Positions 36,564 to 45,746 of a stretch of DNA of 64,000 nt are shown piece after piece. The position numbers and the translations under genes are program-made. The stretch lies in NCBI RefSeq assembly GCF_025371035.1, contig NZ_JANZXB010000010.1, forward strand, positions 62,001 to 126,000, written 5' to 3'. Source of the stretch: Sphingomonas sp. LC-1 (GTDB lineage: Bacteria; Pseudomonadota; Alphaproteobacteria; Sphingomonadales; Sphingomonadaceae). Under the pieces are notes generated by a model. The model was not told where the DNA came from, ran no database searches, and was given only the letters and a program-made list of their open reading frames with translations. The stretch's first letter is position 1; the number at the start of each line of letters is the position of its first letter.

Positions 36564-38982
36564 GACGGAGCGCCCAGGCCGGAGCCGCACGGCTGGCGCG
36601 CAGCGACTGGCCCAGCACGGTCAGCACCGCGATGCTCAGCGCCAGCGCCGTCGCCGCGAGGAAGAAGAGCGGCGACAGGCTGATCCGATCCTCGAACCCC
36701 GCCAGCCAGGTCCGCATCGCGACGAAGGACAGCGGCCAGGCGACGAGATTGGCGAGGACGACCGGCCGCAGGAACTGCCCGACCAGCAGCTTGACGATGT
36801 CGGTGGCGGAGGCCCCCAGCGTCTTGCGGATGCCGATCTCCTTCACCCGCCGCTGCGTATTGAACGAGGCGAGGCCCCATAGCCCAACGCAACCAATCAG
36901 GACGGCAAGCCCGGCACCGATGCCGAACAAGCGGGTCGCCCGATCGTCGGCTTCGTAGAACTCCTCCAGCTTGGCGTCAGCGCTCTTGGCGTTGAAGGGC
37001 ACGTTGGGCACCATCTGCTGCCACAGGTTGCGCACCGCCGCCGTCATGGTACGCGGGTCGCCCTGGAAACGGACCGAAGCCACCGCGCCGCTGATCACAT
37101 TTTCCGGCTTGGCATCGTACACATAATAGGTCGCATCATTGGGCAGCCGCGGGGAGAAGAAGCGCATGTCCTCGATCACCCCGATGATCGTGCGCGGCCG
37201 GTCCCCGCCCACCGTCTTGCCGATGGCATCCTGCGGCGTGGCGAAACGCAGTGTGGACAGAGCGCGCCGGTTCAGGATGATCATCCTCGGCTGCCCCTTT
37301 TCGACCGACTGGGAGTCGTCGCCGCGATGTGCATCGTCGAAGAAGCGTCCCGCCAACAATCGCGTACCATAGACCTTGAAGAAGTCAGGCCCGACCTCGA
37401 TCCGGCGAAGCGATGGGCCATCCCCCGGCACGCCGGGCAGCGGGACATTGTCGGCATTGTTACTGCCGCCGCCGCCCACTGCGCTATCGGCGATGGCGAC
37501 CGCCGACACATTGGGAAGCCGTCGGATGGCCTCCACTACGGCGCGGCGCCGTGGTGCATCGATGAGGGTGTCGCTGATCGACGAACTGGTCAGCAACCCG
37601 TCGCGGCGAAAGCCCAGATCGGTCGCTCGAAGGTGCCGCGTCTGCGCGACCAGGATCAGCGTCCCGATCATGAACGCGATGGCAAGACCGAACTGAAACA
37701 CGACCAATGCCTCACGGATGCGGGTGCCGGCACGCCCGCCACCCGGAGCGCGCGAGGATGCCAGCACGCTTGCCGCCGGAAACCGCGACAGGAGGATCGC
37801 CGGATAGGCACCCGCCAGCATCCCGACGACCACAGTCAGCAAGGCGAGCGCGGGAACCACCACGGCATAGGGAATGGACAGGCTCAGTCCGCCCGCCGCA
37901 TTGACCAGCGGCAGGCCGATCTCCGCCAGGATCAAGCCACCCAGCGCGGCGATTGCGACGGTCAGGATCGCCTCGCCCAGGAATTGTGAGATCAAGGCCG
38001 ATCGGCTGGCCCCCAGCACCTTGCGCATCGCCACTTCGCGCGCCCGCAAGCCCGACCGGGCGGTTGCCAGATTGACGTAGTTCACAATGGCGATGATCAG
38101 CGTCAGGATCCCGACCAGGCCCAGCGTCACCATGGTCAGCTTGCGACTGGCGCTTGCCTTGCCCTGCGGCTCCAGATGCATCTTGGTGATCGGCATCACG
38201 GTGATGTTGAGGGACTTGGAGGCGTCCTTGCCCATGTCCGTCAGGGCACGGCGATCGACGAAGGAAGGCATCTTGTTGGTAAAGGCGCGCGCCGCCTGGG
38301 GCGTGTCGAACTTCAGGAAGGTCTGAAGCGACGAACTGCCCCAGTGATACCACCATTGCTTGCTATTTTCCGGCAGCGTCTTGGTTAGTGGCAGCACCAT
38401 CGAAAAGTTCAATTCGCTGTTTTCCGGCAGGTCCTTGAAGACCCCCGCAACGCGGTAATTCCGAATGTCGTCGATCGCCAGTTTGATCGGCCGCCCGACT
38501 GGGTTGGCCGACCCGAAATACTTGCGGGCGACCGTTTCGTTGATCAGGACGTTCGTCGGCGTTCGCAGCGCATCGCCACTGCCGCTGACCATGGGCAGGT
38601 CGAAAAGCTGGAAGAAGCTGGGATCGACCTGAACGAGCTCCTCACTGGTCGCGACCCGCCCCTGAATAACGCTGGCACCCGACCCGCGGATACGCGTGCC
38701 GACCGTATCCGGAAAATCCTCGCGCAACTGCTCCAGCAGCCCGCCCATCGTCCAATTGCTCGCCCCGTTGAAAGGGCTTTCCGGGATGGTCCAGACCGAC
38801 TGGGCGACATAGATTTTGTCATGATCCGGCAGCCACTTCTCATAGCTGGTCTCGAACCGGACATAGAGGCCCAGCACGAGGAAGACGGCGATGCCGACCG
38901 CCAGCCCCCCGATGTTGAGCGCGGCGTAAAGCTTGTGACGCACAAGCGAGCGATAGAGCGACAGAAGCGCGAAGCGGTTCAT
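36556..38982 (-). CDS. FtsX-like ABC transporter permease (MacB type, duplicated)
   Basis: The 808-residue inner-membrane protein has an N-terminal helix (LYAALNIGGLAVGIAVFLVL), a large periplasmic MacB_PCD-like domain and a three-helix FtsX core (about 285-410, LTMVTLGLVGILTLIIAIVN). The same arrangement then repeats (VFQFGLAIAFMIGTLILVAQ, and a C-terminal core containing RVKEIGIRKTLGASATDIVK). There is no ATPase domain of its own. The start ATG at 38982 has GGGGGAAAG upstream. It works with the ATPase at 39778 and the adaptor at 40471 as a tripartite export pump. The substrate is unknown. Confidence 0.92.
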   Translation of the reverse strand: MNRFALLSLYRSLVRHKLYAALNIGGLAVGIAVFLVLGLYVRFETSYEKWLPDHDKIYVAQSVWTIPESPFNGASNWTMGGLLEQLREDFPDTVGTRIRGSGASVIQGRVATSEELVQVDPSFFQLFDLPMVSGSGDALRTPTNVLINETVARKYFGSANPVGRPIKLAIDDIRNYRVAGVFKDLPENSELNFSMVLPLTKTLPENSKQWWYHWGSSSLQTFLKFDTPQAARAFTNKMPSFVDRRALTDMGKDASKSLNITVMPITKMHLEPQGKASASRKLTMVTLGLVGILTLIIAIVNYVNLATARSGLRAREVAMRKVLGASRSALISQFLGEAILTVAIAALGGLILAEIGLPLVNAAGGLSLSIPYAVVVPALALLTVVVGMLAGAYPAILLSRFPAASVLASSRAPGGGRAGTRIREALVVFQFGLAIAFMIGTLILVAQTRHLRATDLGFRRDGLLTSSSISDTLIDAPRRRAVVEAIRRLPNVSAVAIADSAVGGGGSNNADNVPLPGVPGDGPSLRRIEVGPDFFKVYGTRLLAGRFFDDAHRGDDSQSVEKGQPRMIILNRRALSTLRFATPQDAIGKTVGGDRPRTIIGVIEDMRFFSPRLPNDATYYVYDAKPENVISGAVASVRFQGDPRTMTAAVRNLWQQMVPNVPFNAKSADAKLEEFYEADDRATRLFGIGAGLAVLIGCVGLWGLASFNTQRRVKEIGIRKTLGASATDIVKLLVGQFLRPVVLANLVAWPLSFVAMRTWLAGFEDRISLSPLFFLAATALALSIAVLTVLGQSLRASRAAPAWALRHD

Positions 38983-39007
38983 GGTTGCTTTCCCCCGAAC
39001 GACGCGG

Positions 39008-39766
39008 TCATTGGCCGCAGGCGATGCGGGCAAGCCCGCTCTTGGAGACGGTGCAGCTCGGTCGGCCCGCGACCGTGACGTTCGCCATGCCGCTGGCGCC
39101 CACCGTCGCCTGTTCCGCCGCCCCGACGCGGACATTGGCCGTGCCACTGGCCCCGATCGTGACGCTGGGCGCAGAAAGGGCGCGTGCATTCACGTTGCTG
39201 GCCCCGCTGCCGTCGATGGCCAGCTGGTGCACCTGGCCATCCGCCCGCAGAACGCTGGCCCCCGACGTGTCGAGGCTTGCCCGCTCGGCACGCAAATTCT
39301 GAACCGTAACCTGGCTCGCCCCCGACAGGTCGAACTTCGCGGTTCCGCTACGCAGGGCCGGCAGGCGAAGCACGGCAGCGCCGCTGGTCCCGACCGCGAA
39401 GGCGGGGGTGTCGAGCGCGGGCAGGTTTATTTCCGCCGCGCCGCTGACATCGACGGCTTTCAGCACCGGCAGAGTGACGGCGATCGCGACGCGCCGGTCA
39501 TGGCCGTTGCAACTGTCGTTCCGGCGACGGATACGCAGGGTCGCTCCGTTGGTATCGATGCGCAGATTGTCGATATTGGCCCCACGCCCCCGCGCCGTCA
39601 CGGCATAGGCCGATCCCAGCGCCACGGTCACGATATTGCACCCGCTCAGTTCGATCCGGTCGAACCCGCGCACATCGAAGCTGCGCGCAGTCTGAGCGTT
39701 TTCCTGCGCCGGAGCGGCGACGGCGGCGAGCGACAACAGGGCGATGGCGGAGATCATGGTCTTCAT
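39008..39766 (-). CDS. Secreted GIN-domain (DUF2807) protein inside the ABC operon
   Basis: The 252-residue exported protein has a signal peptide (SLAAVAAPAQ-E) and then a repetitive beta-solenoid pattern: FDRIELSGCNIVTV, LPVLKAVDVSGAAEINLPAL, FDLSGASQVTVQ, LDTSGASVLRA, IDGSGASNVNA, IGASGTANVRV, VGASGMANVTV. The recurring SGAS/ASG turns are typical of the head-GIN (DUF2807) domain. Function is unknown; a binding or scaffold role on the cell surface or in the periplasm is a guess. The ATG at 39766 has AAAGGA. It lies between the ATPase and permease genes with short gaps, so it belongs to the export operon. Confidence 0.85.
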   Translation of the reverse strand: MKTMISAIALLSLAAVAAPAQENAQTARSFDVRGFDRIELSGCNIVTVALGSAYAVTARGRGANIDNLRIDTNGATLRIRRRNDSCNGHDRRVAIAVTLPVLKAVDVSGAAEINLPALDTPAFAVGTSGAAVLRLPALRSGTAKFDLSGASQVTVQNLRAERASLDTSGASVLRADGQVHQLAIDGSGASNVNARALSAPSVTIGASGTANVRVGAAEQATVGASGMANVTVAGRPSCTVSKSGLARIACGQ

Positions 39767-39777
39767 CACAAATCCTT

Positions 39778-40455
39778 TCAGATTGCGCGCGCGGCGCTGG
39801 CGACGATGCGGCCGTCGAGCATGTCGATGCGGCGCTTGGCGATGTCGGCATGGCTGGGCGAGTGGGTGACCATCACGATGGTCGCGCCCGCTTCGTTCAG
39901 GCCGGTCAGGATGTTCATCACCTGCTCGCCATTGGCGGTGTCGAGATTGCCGGTCGGTTCGTCCGCCAGGATCAGCTTCGGGTCGCCCACGATCGCGCGG
40001 GCGATGGCGGCGCGCTGCTGCTGACCGCCCGACAATTGGTGCGGGAAATGACGCGCGCGGTGGGCGATGCCGACCTTGTCCATCGCCGCCGCCACCCGGC
40101 CGCGCCGGTCACCGACGTCGTTGCGATAGGCCAGGCCCAGCGCGACATTCTCCTCGATGGTCAGCTCGTCGATCAGGTTGAAGCTCTGAAACACGAAGCC
40201 CAGCGTCTCCGCGCGGAACTTGGCGAGTTCCTTTTCGTCCATCGCCGCCAGATCGCGGTCGCCAAACATGTAACGCCCGCCCGTCGGCCGATCGACCGTG
40301 CCCAGCGTGTTGAGCAGCGTCGACTTGCCACAGCCCGACGGGCCCATGATGGCCAGGAACTCGCCTTGCGCGACGTGCAGGTCGATGTCGTGGAGCGCGG
40401 TGGTCTCCACCTCGTCGGAGACGTAGCGACGCTGAATATTTTCCAGTCGGATCAT
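39778..40455 (-). CDS. ABC transporter ATP-binding protein (LolD/MacB type)
   Basis: The 225-residue ATPase shows Walker A GPSGCGKSTLLN, Q-loop region GFVFQSFNLIDEL, signature LSGGQQQRAAIARAI, Walker B LILADEPTGNLD and the H-loop VTHSPSHA. It is the LolD/MacB subfamily that powers FtsX-type permeases by mechanotransmission. It lies between the adaptor gene and the GIN gene, with 12-15 base gaps on either side, as part of one operon. Confidence 0.96.
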   Translation of the reverse strand: MIRLENIQRRYVSDEVETTALHDIDLHVAQGEFLAIMGPSGCGKSTLLNTLGTVDRPTGGRYMFGDRDLAAMDEKELAKFRAETLGFVFQSFNLIDELTIEENVALGLAYRNDVGDRRGRVAAAMDKVGIAHRARHFPHQLSGGQQQRAAIARAIVGDPKLILADEPTGNLDTANGEQVMNILTGLNEAGATIVMVTHSPSHADIAKRRIDMLDGRIVASAARAI

Positions 40456-40470
40456 GATGTCAGTCCCCTT

Positions 40471-41775
40471 TTATCGGATGTTCAGTATGTCGCCCTTCAC
40501 GGACGAGGTGTTGCTGATGACGATGCGTTCGCCGGGATTGAGGCCGGACAGGATTTCGACCTGTTCGGGATTGCGGCGACCGACGCGGATCGTCCGGCGG
40601 CGGGCATGGGCGCCATCGGGGTCGAGGACGAAGGCCGAACTGCCCCCCGCCTCCAGCCAGCCGCCCACCGGGGCCACCACCGCGCGGCTCGCCGCGCCCA
40701 GCGTGATGCGGATGTCGATTGTCTGCCCGCGATTGAGCCCGGCGGGTGCCTTGTCGAAGGTCAGCTCGACCTGGAAGCGCCCGTCCTTCACGGCGGGCAG
40801 CACCTTCGACACGGTCAGCGCGGCCCCGTCCGAGGTCGTCGCCTTCTGCCCCACCGCGACGCGGCCGAGGTAAAATTCGTCGACCTGCGCGACGAGCTTC
40901 CACGAACCTTCACTGTCGACCTGACCCGCCGGGTCGCCGGGCTTCAGCGTCTGGCCGGGTTGGATGATGAAATTGGTCAGCCGCCCGCCCGATGGGGCCC
41001 GGATGGTCAGCCCCTCCAGCCCCGCACGCACCGCCGCCATATTGCCCGACAGCCGGCTCTGCGTGTCGGACAGGCGCGCCGACTGGGTCGCGGTGATCCG
41101 CGCCTCGGTCGCGCGGCCCGACTTCAACTGGGCGAGCCGCTTCTCCTGATAGGCCGCCTCTTCCTCGAAGCTCTTGACGCCCGCGTCCGACAGAAAGCCC
41201 TGATCGTGGAGCTGGCGGCGGATGCCCAGATCGCGACGCGCCTTGATGAGGTCATATTCGGCCTGTGCCACCTGGCCCGCGCGATCGAGCTTGTTCCGCT
41301 CGATGCCAAGCCCTTCGCTCGCCACGCCGCCGAGCTGGCTGGCGATCTGCGCCTCGCGGGTCAGCACATCCAGCTTGAGTTGCGGATTGGCCAGGGTGGC
41401 AAGCGGCTGTCCCTCGGTCACCATCTGGCCGTCCTGGGCCAGCAACTTCTCGACCTGCCCGCCCGACAACACGCCGACCAGGGTCGTGACACGCGGCGTC
41501 ACGGTGGCGCGGACCGGCAGGTAATCGTCGAATGCGGCGCGGCTGACCTCGCCCGTTTCGATATTGGCCGATGCGATGTCGGTCGAACCCGCAGCGGGCA
41601 GGAAGCGCCAGATCAGGATCGCCGCCGCGACCACCAGGATCGCGATCACCACCGGTCGGCGACGCCACCACGGTGTGGCCTTTCGTGCTATACGCCGGTC
41701 CATCGCCGCCCCCGGAGCCGCCCCGCCATCCCCGACAGCGGAAGTGTTTGCGCCTGTGCTGTGTTCGGTCATCAT
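40471..41775 (-). CDS. HlyD/MacA-like periplasmic adaptor of the ABC export operon
   Basis: The 434-residue protein has a cytoplasmic N-terminus, one membrane helix (VVIAILVVAAAILIWRFLPA) and then the adaptor architecture. That comprises a lipoyl half (LAQDGQMVTEGQPLATLANP), a long helical hairpin (about 130-240), the second lipoyl half (IRAPSGGRLTNFIIQPGQTL), and beta-barrel and membrane-proximal domains. It bridges the permease and the TolC-like channel. ATG 41775 and 41772 are both possible starts. It heads the operon and is divergent from the NtrC-like regulator with only 42 bases between. Confidence 0.9.
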   Translation of the reverse strand: MMTEHSTGANTSAVGDGGAAPGAAMDRRIARKATPWWRRRPVVIAILVVAAAILIWRFLPAAGSTDIASANIETGEVSRAAFDDYLPVRATVTPRVTTLVGVLSGGQVEKLLAQDGQMVTEGQPLATLANPQLKLDVLTREAQIASQLGGVASEGLGIERNKLDRAGQVAQAEYDLIKARRDLGIRRQLHDQGFLSDAGVKSFEEEAAYQEKRLAQLKSGRATEARITATQSARLSDTQSRLSGNMAAVRAGLEGLTIRAPSGGRLTNFIIQPGQTLKPGDPAGQVDSEGSWKLVAQVDEFYLGRVAVGQKATTSDGAALTVSKVLPAVKDGRFQVELTFDKAPAGLNRGQTIDIRITLGAASRAVVAPVGGWLEAGGSSAFVLDPDGAHARRRTIRVGRRNPEQVEILSGLNPGERIVISNTSSVKGDILNIR

Positions 41776-41817
41776 GGCGTCAATGTCACCCAGGACGGCC
41801 AAAAAACCTAAAGCCCT

Positions 41818-43137
41818 ATGAAACCTCCACTTTCCTTCCGCTCTGTCGATTCCGACCGTTCGGGACCGAACGCACCGTCCACAAATGGACGGTCGCAGGA
41901 GGGGTCAAGCCCGCTTTCGATCCTGGTCATCGACGACAATCCGCGCGTCGCCGAATCGCTCGCCATCGCGATCGAGCTTGCGGGGCACCGGCTGGACGTG
42001 GCGAACGGGCCGGAGGAAGGATTTTCCAGGCTGGCGGCGCAGCGTTACGACGCGATCCTGCTCGACCTGAATTATGCCGCCGGACGGACCGATGGCGGCG
42101 AAGGTCTGACCATGCTGGCCCGGTTGCTGGCGGACGATCCCGGTGCTTGCATCATCGTCATCACCGCGCATAGCGGCATCCGGCTGGCCGTCACCGCGAT
42201 GCAGGCGGGCGCACGCGACTTCGTGATGAAGCCATGGCGCAATGCCGATCTGCTCGCCAAGATCGAGGTCGCGGTCCAGCGGCGGGCGCCCCTGGCGGAC
42301 CGTGCCGCGCCAGCCGCCGACGACGCCGCATCCCATGCCGCCGAACCCGTCGGGCTATTGGGCGACAGCCCCGCGATCCACCATGTCCGCAATATGGTTC
42401 GCCGGATCGGCCCCACCATGGCCGGGGTGGTCGTGACCGGCCCGTCGGGCGCAGGACGAAGCCTGATCGCCGCCGCGATCCATGCGGCATCGGCTGGCGC
42501 GGACCGGCCCATGCAGCGGATCGATCTGCGCGATCCGCTGGCATGGGACCGCCTGAGCGAGGGCGGCAGCGGCATGACATGGCTGCTGCGTCATCCCGAC
42601 CAACTCGACGCGATCGGACAGGCGCGGCTGCTCGACCGTCTCGCGGCGCAAGATCGCTACATCGCCATTGCCGACGATGCCCGCGTCATCACGCCCGCGC
42701 TGGCCCGGCGGATCGCCACGGTCGAGATCGCCGCCCCCTCGCTGGCCGAACGGCGCGCGGACATACCCGTCCTGGCCCGCCATTTTGCGCGAATCGCGGC
42801 GGAACGGCATGGCCGCCCCCTGCCCCGCTTCACCCCCGCCGCAGAAGCGCTGTTCGCGACCGCCAACTGGCCCGACGAAGCGCGCGGGCTGGCGGGCGCG
42901 GTCGAACGCGCACTGCTGCTCGGCGATGACGGCGTGATCGAGGCGGCATTGCTCGCCCCCGCCGCGCCCACCATGGTCGCCAGTCCGGCCCGCCCCAGCT
43001 TCGACCTCGACGAAACCGAACGAAGCATGATCGAGGCCGCGTTGATCGAGCATCATCATAACGTTACCCAGGCGGCGCAGGCGCTGGGGCTCAGCCGGGG
43101 TGCGCTGTATCGGCGGATGGCGCGTCATGGGCTTTGA
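41818..43137 (+). CDS. NtrC-like response regulator with degenerate AAA+ domain
   Basis: The 439-residue protein has a receiver domain (about 34-155, SILVIDDNPRV, phosphoacceptor Asp83 in ILLDLNYAAG) and an AAA+-like middle. It ends in a Fis-type helix-turn-helix (HHHNVTQAAQALGLSRGALYRRM). The Walker A is altered (TGPSGAGRSLIAAAI, with Arg where Lys is expected), and no GAFTGA sigma-54 contact loop or clear Walker B is seen. It therefore probably does not activate sigma-54 promoters in the classical way. The ATG at 41818 has no ribosome binding site, and the first 33 residues are unlike a receiver. It overlaps the kinase gene. Confidence 0.85.
   Translation: MKPPLSFRSVDSDRSGPNAPSTNGRSQEGSSPLSILVIDDNPRVAESLAIAIELAGHRLDVANGPEEGFSRLAAQRYDAILLDLNYAAGRTDGGEGLTMLARLLADDPGACIIVITAHSGIRLAVTAMQAGARDFVMKPWRNADLLAKIEVAVQRRAPLADRAAPAADDAASHAAEPVGLLGDSPAIHHVRNMVRRIGPTMAGVVVTGPSGAGRSLIAAAIHAASAGADRPMQRIDLRDPLAWDRLSEGGSGMTWLLRHPDQLDAIGQARLLDRLAAQDRYIAIADDARVITPALARRIATVEIAAPSLAERRADIPVLARHFARIAAERHGRPLPRFTPAAEALFATANWPDEARGLAGAVERALLLGDDGVIEAALLAPAAPTMVASPARPSFDLDETERSMIEAALIEHHHNVTQAAQALGLSRGALYRRMARHGL
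41857..41872. promoter_or_regulatory. Perfect inverted repeat 1, candidate operator
   Basis: CGTTCGG, a 2-base spacer, and CCGAACG form a perfect 7-bp inverted repeat. It lies within the first codons of the regulator gene and about 82 bases upstream of the divergent adaptor start. A role as binding site for the adjacent Fis-type regulator is inferred. Confidence 0.4.
41874..41893. promoter_or_regulatory. Perfect inverted repeat 2, candidate operator
   Basis: ACCGTCCA, spacer CAAA, and TGGACGGT form a perfect 8-bp inverted repeat one base after the first repeat. The pair sits where an upstream activating or repressing site for the export operon would be expected. Confidence 0.45.
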
Positions 43138-44263
43138 ATGGCCCTATGCCCGCATCGTTGCGATCGGTGGGAGCGCATTGGCGCTGACCGGCAGCGGGGG
43201 ATTGCTGGTGTTGGCCTGGCAAAACGGCATGTTCGCCTCGATTCTGGGACTGGCGCTGAGTGCGGGCTGGCTGATCCTGACGGCGTGCTGGGCGGTGGCG
43301 CGGCGGTCCGCACCGTCTCCCTCAGTGGCTCCGCGCCCCGCCGCCGATGGGCCGCCACTGGGAGCCTTGTTCGACCAGATACCGCTGCCGCTGCTGCGCA
43401 TCGATCGGGGACGGGCGCGAGCCATCAACCGGGCGAGCCGTAGCCTGTTCGCCACCGACGACCGCCTGACGCCGACCCCGGCCGCGCTGCTCGACCCGCT
43501 GCAGAGCCAGTTGCGGTACGAAGGGCGAAGCTGGCGGATCGAGCGCATTGCGGCAAGCGACCGGTCGATCCTCATCCTGATCGATGTCGAGGCCGAGCGG
43601 CGCGCGGCAGCGGCGCATGCGGATAACGAGATGATCGATATCCTCGGCCATGAACTGCTCAACGGGCTGTCGCCGATCGTCTCGCTGGCGGATAGTGCGC
43701 TGGTCGCGGCCGAGCGGAGCGATGCCCGGCTGCCGGGCATATTGGCGACGCTGGCGCGGCGGGTCGAGGGGCTGGAACGCTTCACCCGCGCCTATCGCAC
43801 GCTGGCACGCCTGCCGGAGCCGGTCCGCACGCCCTTCGTCCCCGCCGATCTGGCCGACGATCTGGGCCGCCTGTTTGCCGAACGTTTCGCGGGGATGGTC
43901 ACGCTGTCGGTCGACGCCCCGGCAGAAACCATGGGGGCATGCGACCGCGATCAGATGACCCAGGCGATCTGGGCGCTGCTCCAGAATGCGGCGGAGGCGG
44001 CGCTGGCCGGATCGGTCACCCCCACCGTGACCCTAGTCTTTCACCGGGACGAGACGGGCTTGCGGATCGCCGTGGGGGATACCGGCAGCGGCGTCGCCAT
44101 GCCGGAGCGCACGCGCATCTTCCGCCCGTTCCACACCACCAAAGCCGACGGATCGGGGATCGGCCTGACCCTGGCCCGCCGGATCGCGCGGGCGCATGGC
44201 GGCGATCTGAAACTGCTCGCGATCGGCGTGACGACCTTCGAAATGACGATACCCGGCCCATAG
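43127..44263 (+). CDS. Membrane sensor histidine kinase of the NtrC-like regulator
   Basis: The 378-residue protein has two N-terminal membrane helices (IVAIGGSALALTGSGGLLVL and FASILGLALSAGWLILTACW), a PAS-like stretch and an H-box IDILGHELLNGLSPIVSLAD. The HATPase domain shows LLQNAAEAALAG, AVGDTGSGVAMPE and GSGIGLTLARRIAR. The HELLN box is an atypical variant seen in kinases paired with NtrC-like regulators near ABC exporters. The ATG at 43127 overlaps the regulator's end by 11 bases, so the pair is co-expressed and likely controls the divergent export operon. Confidence 0.9.
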   Translation: MGFEWPYARIVAIGGSALALTGSGGLLVLAWQNGMFASILGLALSAGWLILTACWAVARRSAPSPSVAPRPAADGPPLGALFDQIPLPLLRIDRGRARAINRASRSLFATDDRLTPTPAALLDPLQSQLRYEGRSWRIERIAASDRSILILIDVEAERRAAAAHADNEMIDILGHELLNGLSPIVSLADSALVAAERSDARLPGILATLARRVEGLERFTRAYRTLARLPEPVRTPFVPADLADDLGRLFAERFAGMVTLSVDAPAETMGACDRDQMTQAIWALLQNAAEAALAGSVTPTVTLVFHRDETGLRIAVGDTGSGVAMPERTRIFRPFHTTKADGSGIGLTLARRIARAHGGDLKLLAIGVTTFEMTIPGP

Positions 44264-44282
44264 CCGCCACGCGACCTCTTTA

Positions 44283-44295
44283 CTTGTAGGACAAG
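44283..44295. promoter_or_regulatory. Candidate GntR-type operator before the GH43 operon
   Basis: CTTGT-AGG-ACAAG is a perfect 5-bp inverted repeat 45 bases upstream of the first GH43 start. It fits the T.GT-N3-AC.A pattern of many GntR regulators, and a GntR/FCD gene follows the operon. It would overlap a weak -35 (TTGTAG). Inference only. Confidence 0.35.
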
Positions 44296-44339
44296 AAAAA
44301 GGATGCTCTACAAAAGAATATGAGGGTTTGGGAGCGGTT

Positions 44340-45746
44340 ATGATCGAGCTAACTCTGGGGCAATGGTGGTCGAAAAAATCCGTTTTCACCGCCACCCTAT
44401 GCGCGGCCACCGCCATGACCGCGTCCAGCGCTCAATCAAACAGTCCGACAATTGACCAGGGCCAGTCGAGCGCCGCTTCCGCTGATCCTGCCCGTACATC
44501 CGCAGCCTCTTCGGCAGCGGACATGGTCGCCTATCTGTTCGTCTACTTCACCAACGACAGCATAGAGGGTGAGAAGCTGCGCTTTGCCGTGTCGGACGGC
44601 AACAACGCCCTGCAATGGCGGGATTTGAACGACGCTAAGCCTATCCTGGAATCGACGATGGGCACACGCGGCCTGCGCGATCCGTTCATCCTGCGCTCGG
44701 CGGAGGGAGATCGTTTCTTCCTCCTCGCCACCGACCTGTCGGTCGGCCGGACCGGCTGGGGCCATGCCACAGACGACGGCAGCCAGTATCTGGAGATCTG
44801 GGAATCCACCGATCTGGTTCATTGGGGCGAACAGCGCCATGTGAAGGTCAATACGCCGATGGCGGGCATGACCTGGGCTCCCGAGGCGAGCTACGATCCC
44901 AGCATCCAGGCCTATATCGTCTATTGGACCTCGACCCTGTTCCGGGATGCCGCGCACAAACAGGGCGACGGCCATGGCCCGCAGATCCTGATGTCGACAA
45001 CGCGCGACTTTCGCCATTTCACGACACCGCAGCCCTGGTTCAAGGCCGCCGACCTGCCCTTTCTGGCGAAGGACAAGGGCATGATCGACACCACCATTCT
45101 GAAAGACGGCAAGGACTATTATCGCTTCACCAAGGTGAGCGAGCAATCGGGCTGCCCCTCCGCCGACATCATGGGACAAAAGTCCCGCTCGCTGCGGGCC
45201 AGCATGGCGTCGGGTGCCTGGACGGTGGTCGATCGCTGTATCGGCCGCAGGGCGGGCACGCCGGAGGTCGAGGGGCCAAGCGCCTTTGCCGCCAATCCCG
45301 GCGATGTCAGCGGCTTCCGCTATTTCCTGTGGGTCGATAATTATGGCGGCGTCGGATATATCCCGCTCGCGACCAACACGCTGAAGGGCAAGATACGTTG
45401 GACCTACCCTGCGTCCTTCCGCCTGCCCGCCTCGCCGCGCCACGGATCGGTGCTGTCGATCACCGCCAGCGAGCGTGACGCGCTGGTCGCCAAGTGGAAC
45501 CGGGCGCTGCTCGTCACGGCCGTAGAGCCCGTTCGGGTCGCGATGACTGCGAACGCACCCGCCCTCCCCCGGACGGTCACCGTGCGGTTCGCCGATGGGC
45601 ATCAGGAGGCGGTCGGCGTCACCTGGGATAAGGTCGATTGGGCAAGACTTCGGCGCAAGGGTGGCTCGGTCAGGGTCACCGGACGCCTGGCCAATTCCTC
45701 TGCGACCCCGACGATCGCGACCATCTCCGCGAGCAGCACCCGATGA
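44340..45746 (+). CDS. Glycoside hydrolase family 43 protein
   Basis: The 468-residue exported protein has an N-terminal hydrophobic signal region and a five-bladed propeller with the GH43 acids in context: RGLRDPFILRS (Asp base), KGMIDTTILKDG (Asp modulator) and TPEVEGPSAFA (Glu acid). A C-terminal bacterial Ig-like (Big_4 type) domain follows (TVRFADGHQEAVGVTWDKVD). GH43 enzymes remove arabinose, xylose or galactose units from plant polysaccharides; the exact substrate is not visible. The ATG at 44340 has GGGAG upstream. It overlaps the next gene by four bases (ATGA). Confidence 0.87.
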   Translation: MIELTLGQWWSKKSVFTATLCAATAMTASSAQSNSPTIDQGQSSAASADPARTSAASSAADMVAYLFVYFTNDSIEGEKLRFAVSDGNNALQWRDLNDAKPILESTMGTRGLRDPFILRSAEGDRFFLLATDLSVGRTGWGHATDDGSQYLEIWESTDLVHWGEQRHVKVNTPMAGMTWAPEASYDPSIQAYIVYWTSTLFRDAAHKQGDGHGPQILMSTTRDFRHFTTPQPWFKAADLPFLAKDKGMIDTTILKDGKDYYRFTKVSEQSGCPSADIMGQKSRSLRASMASGAWTVVDRCIGRRAGTPEVEGPSAFAANPGDVSGFRYFLWVDNYGGVGYIPLATNTLKGKIRWTYPASFRLPASPRHGSVLSITASERDALVAKWNRALLVTAVEPVRVAMTANAPALPRTVTVRFADGHQEAVGVTWDKVDWARLRRKGGSVRVTGRLANSSATPTIATISASSTR

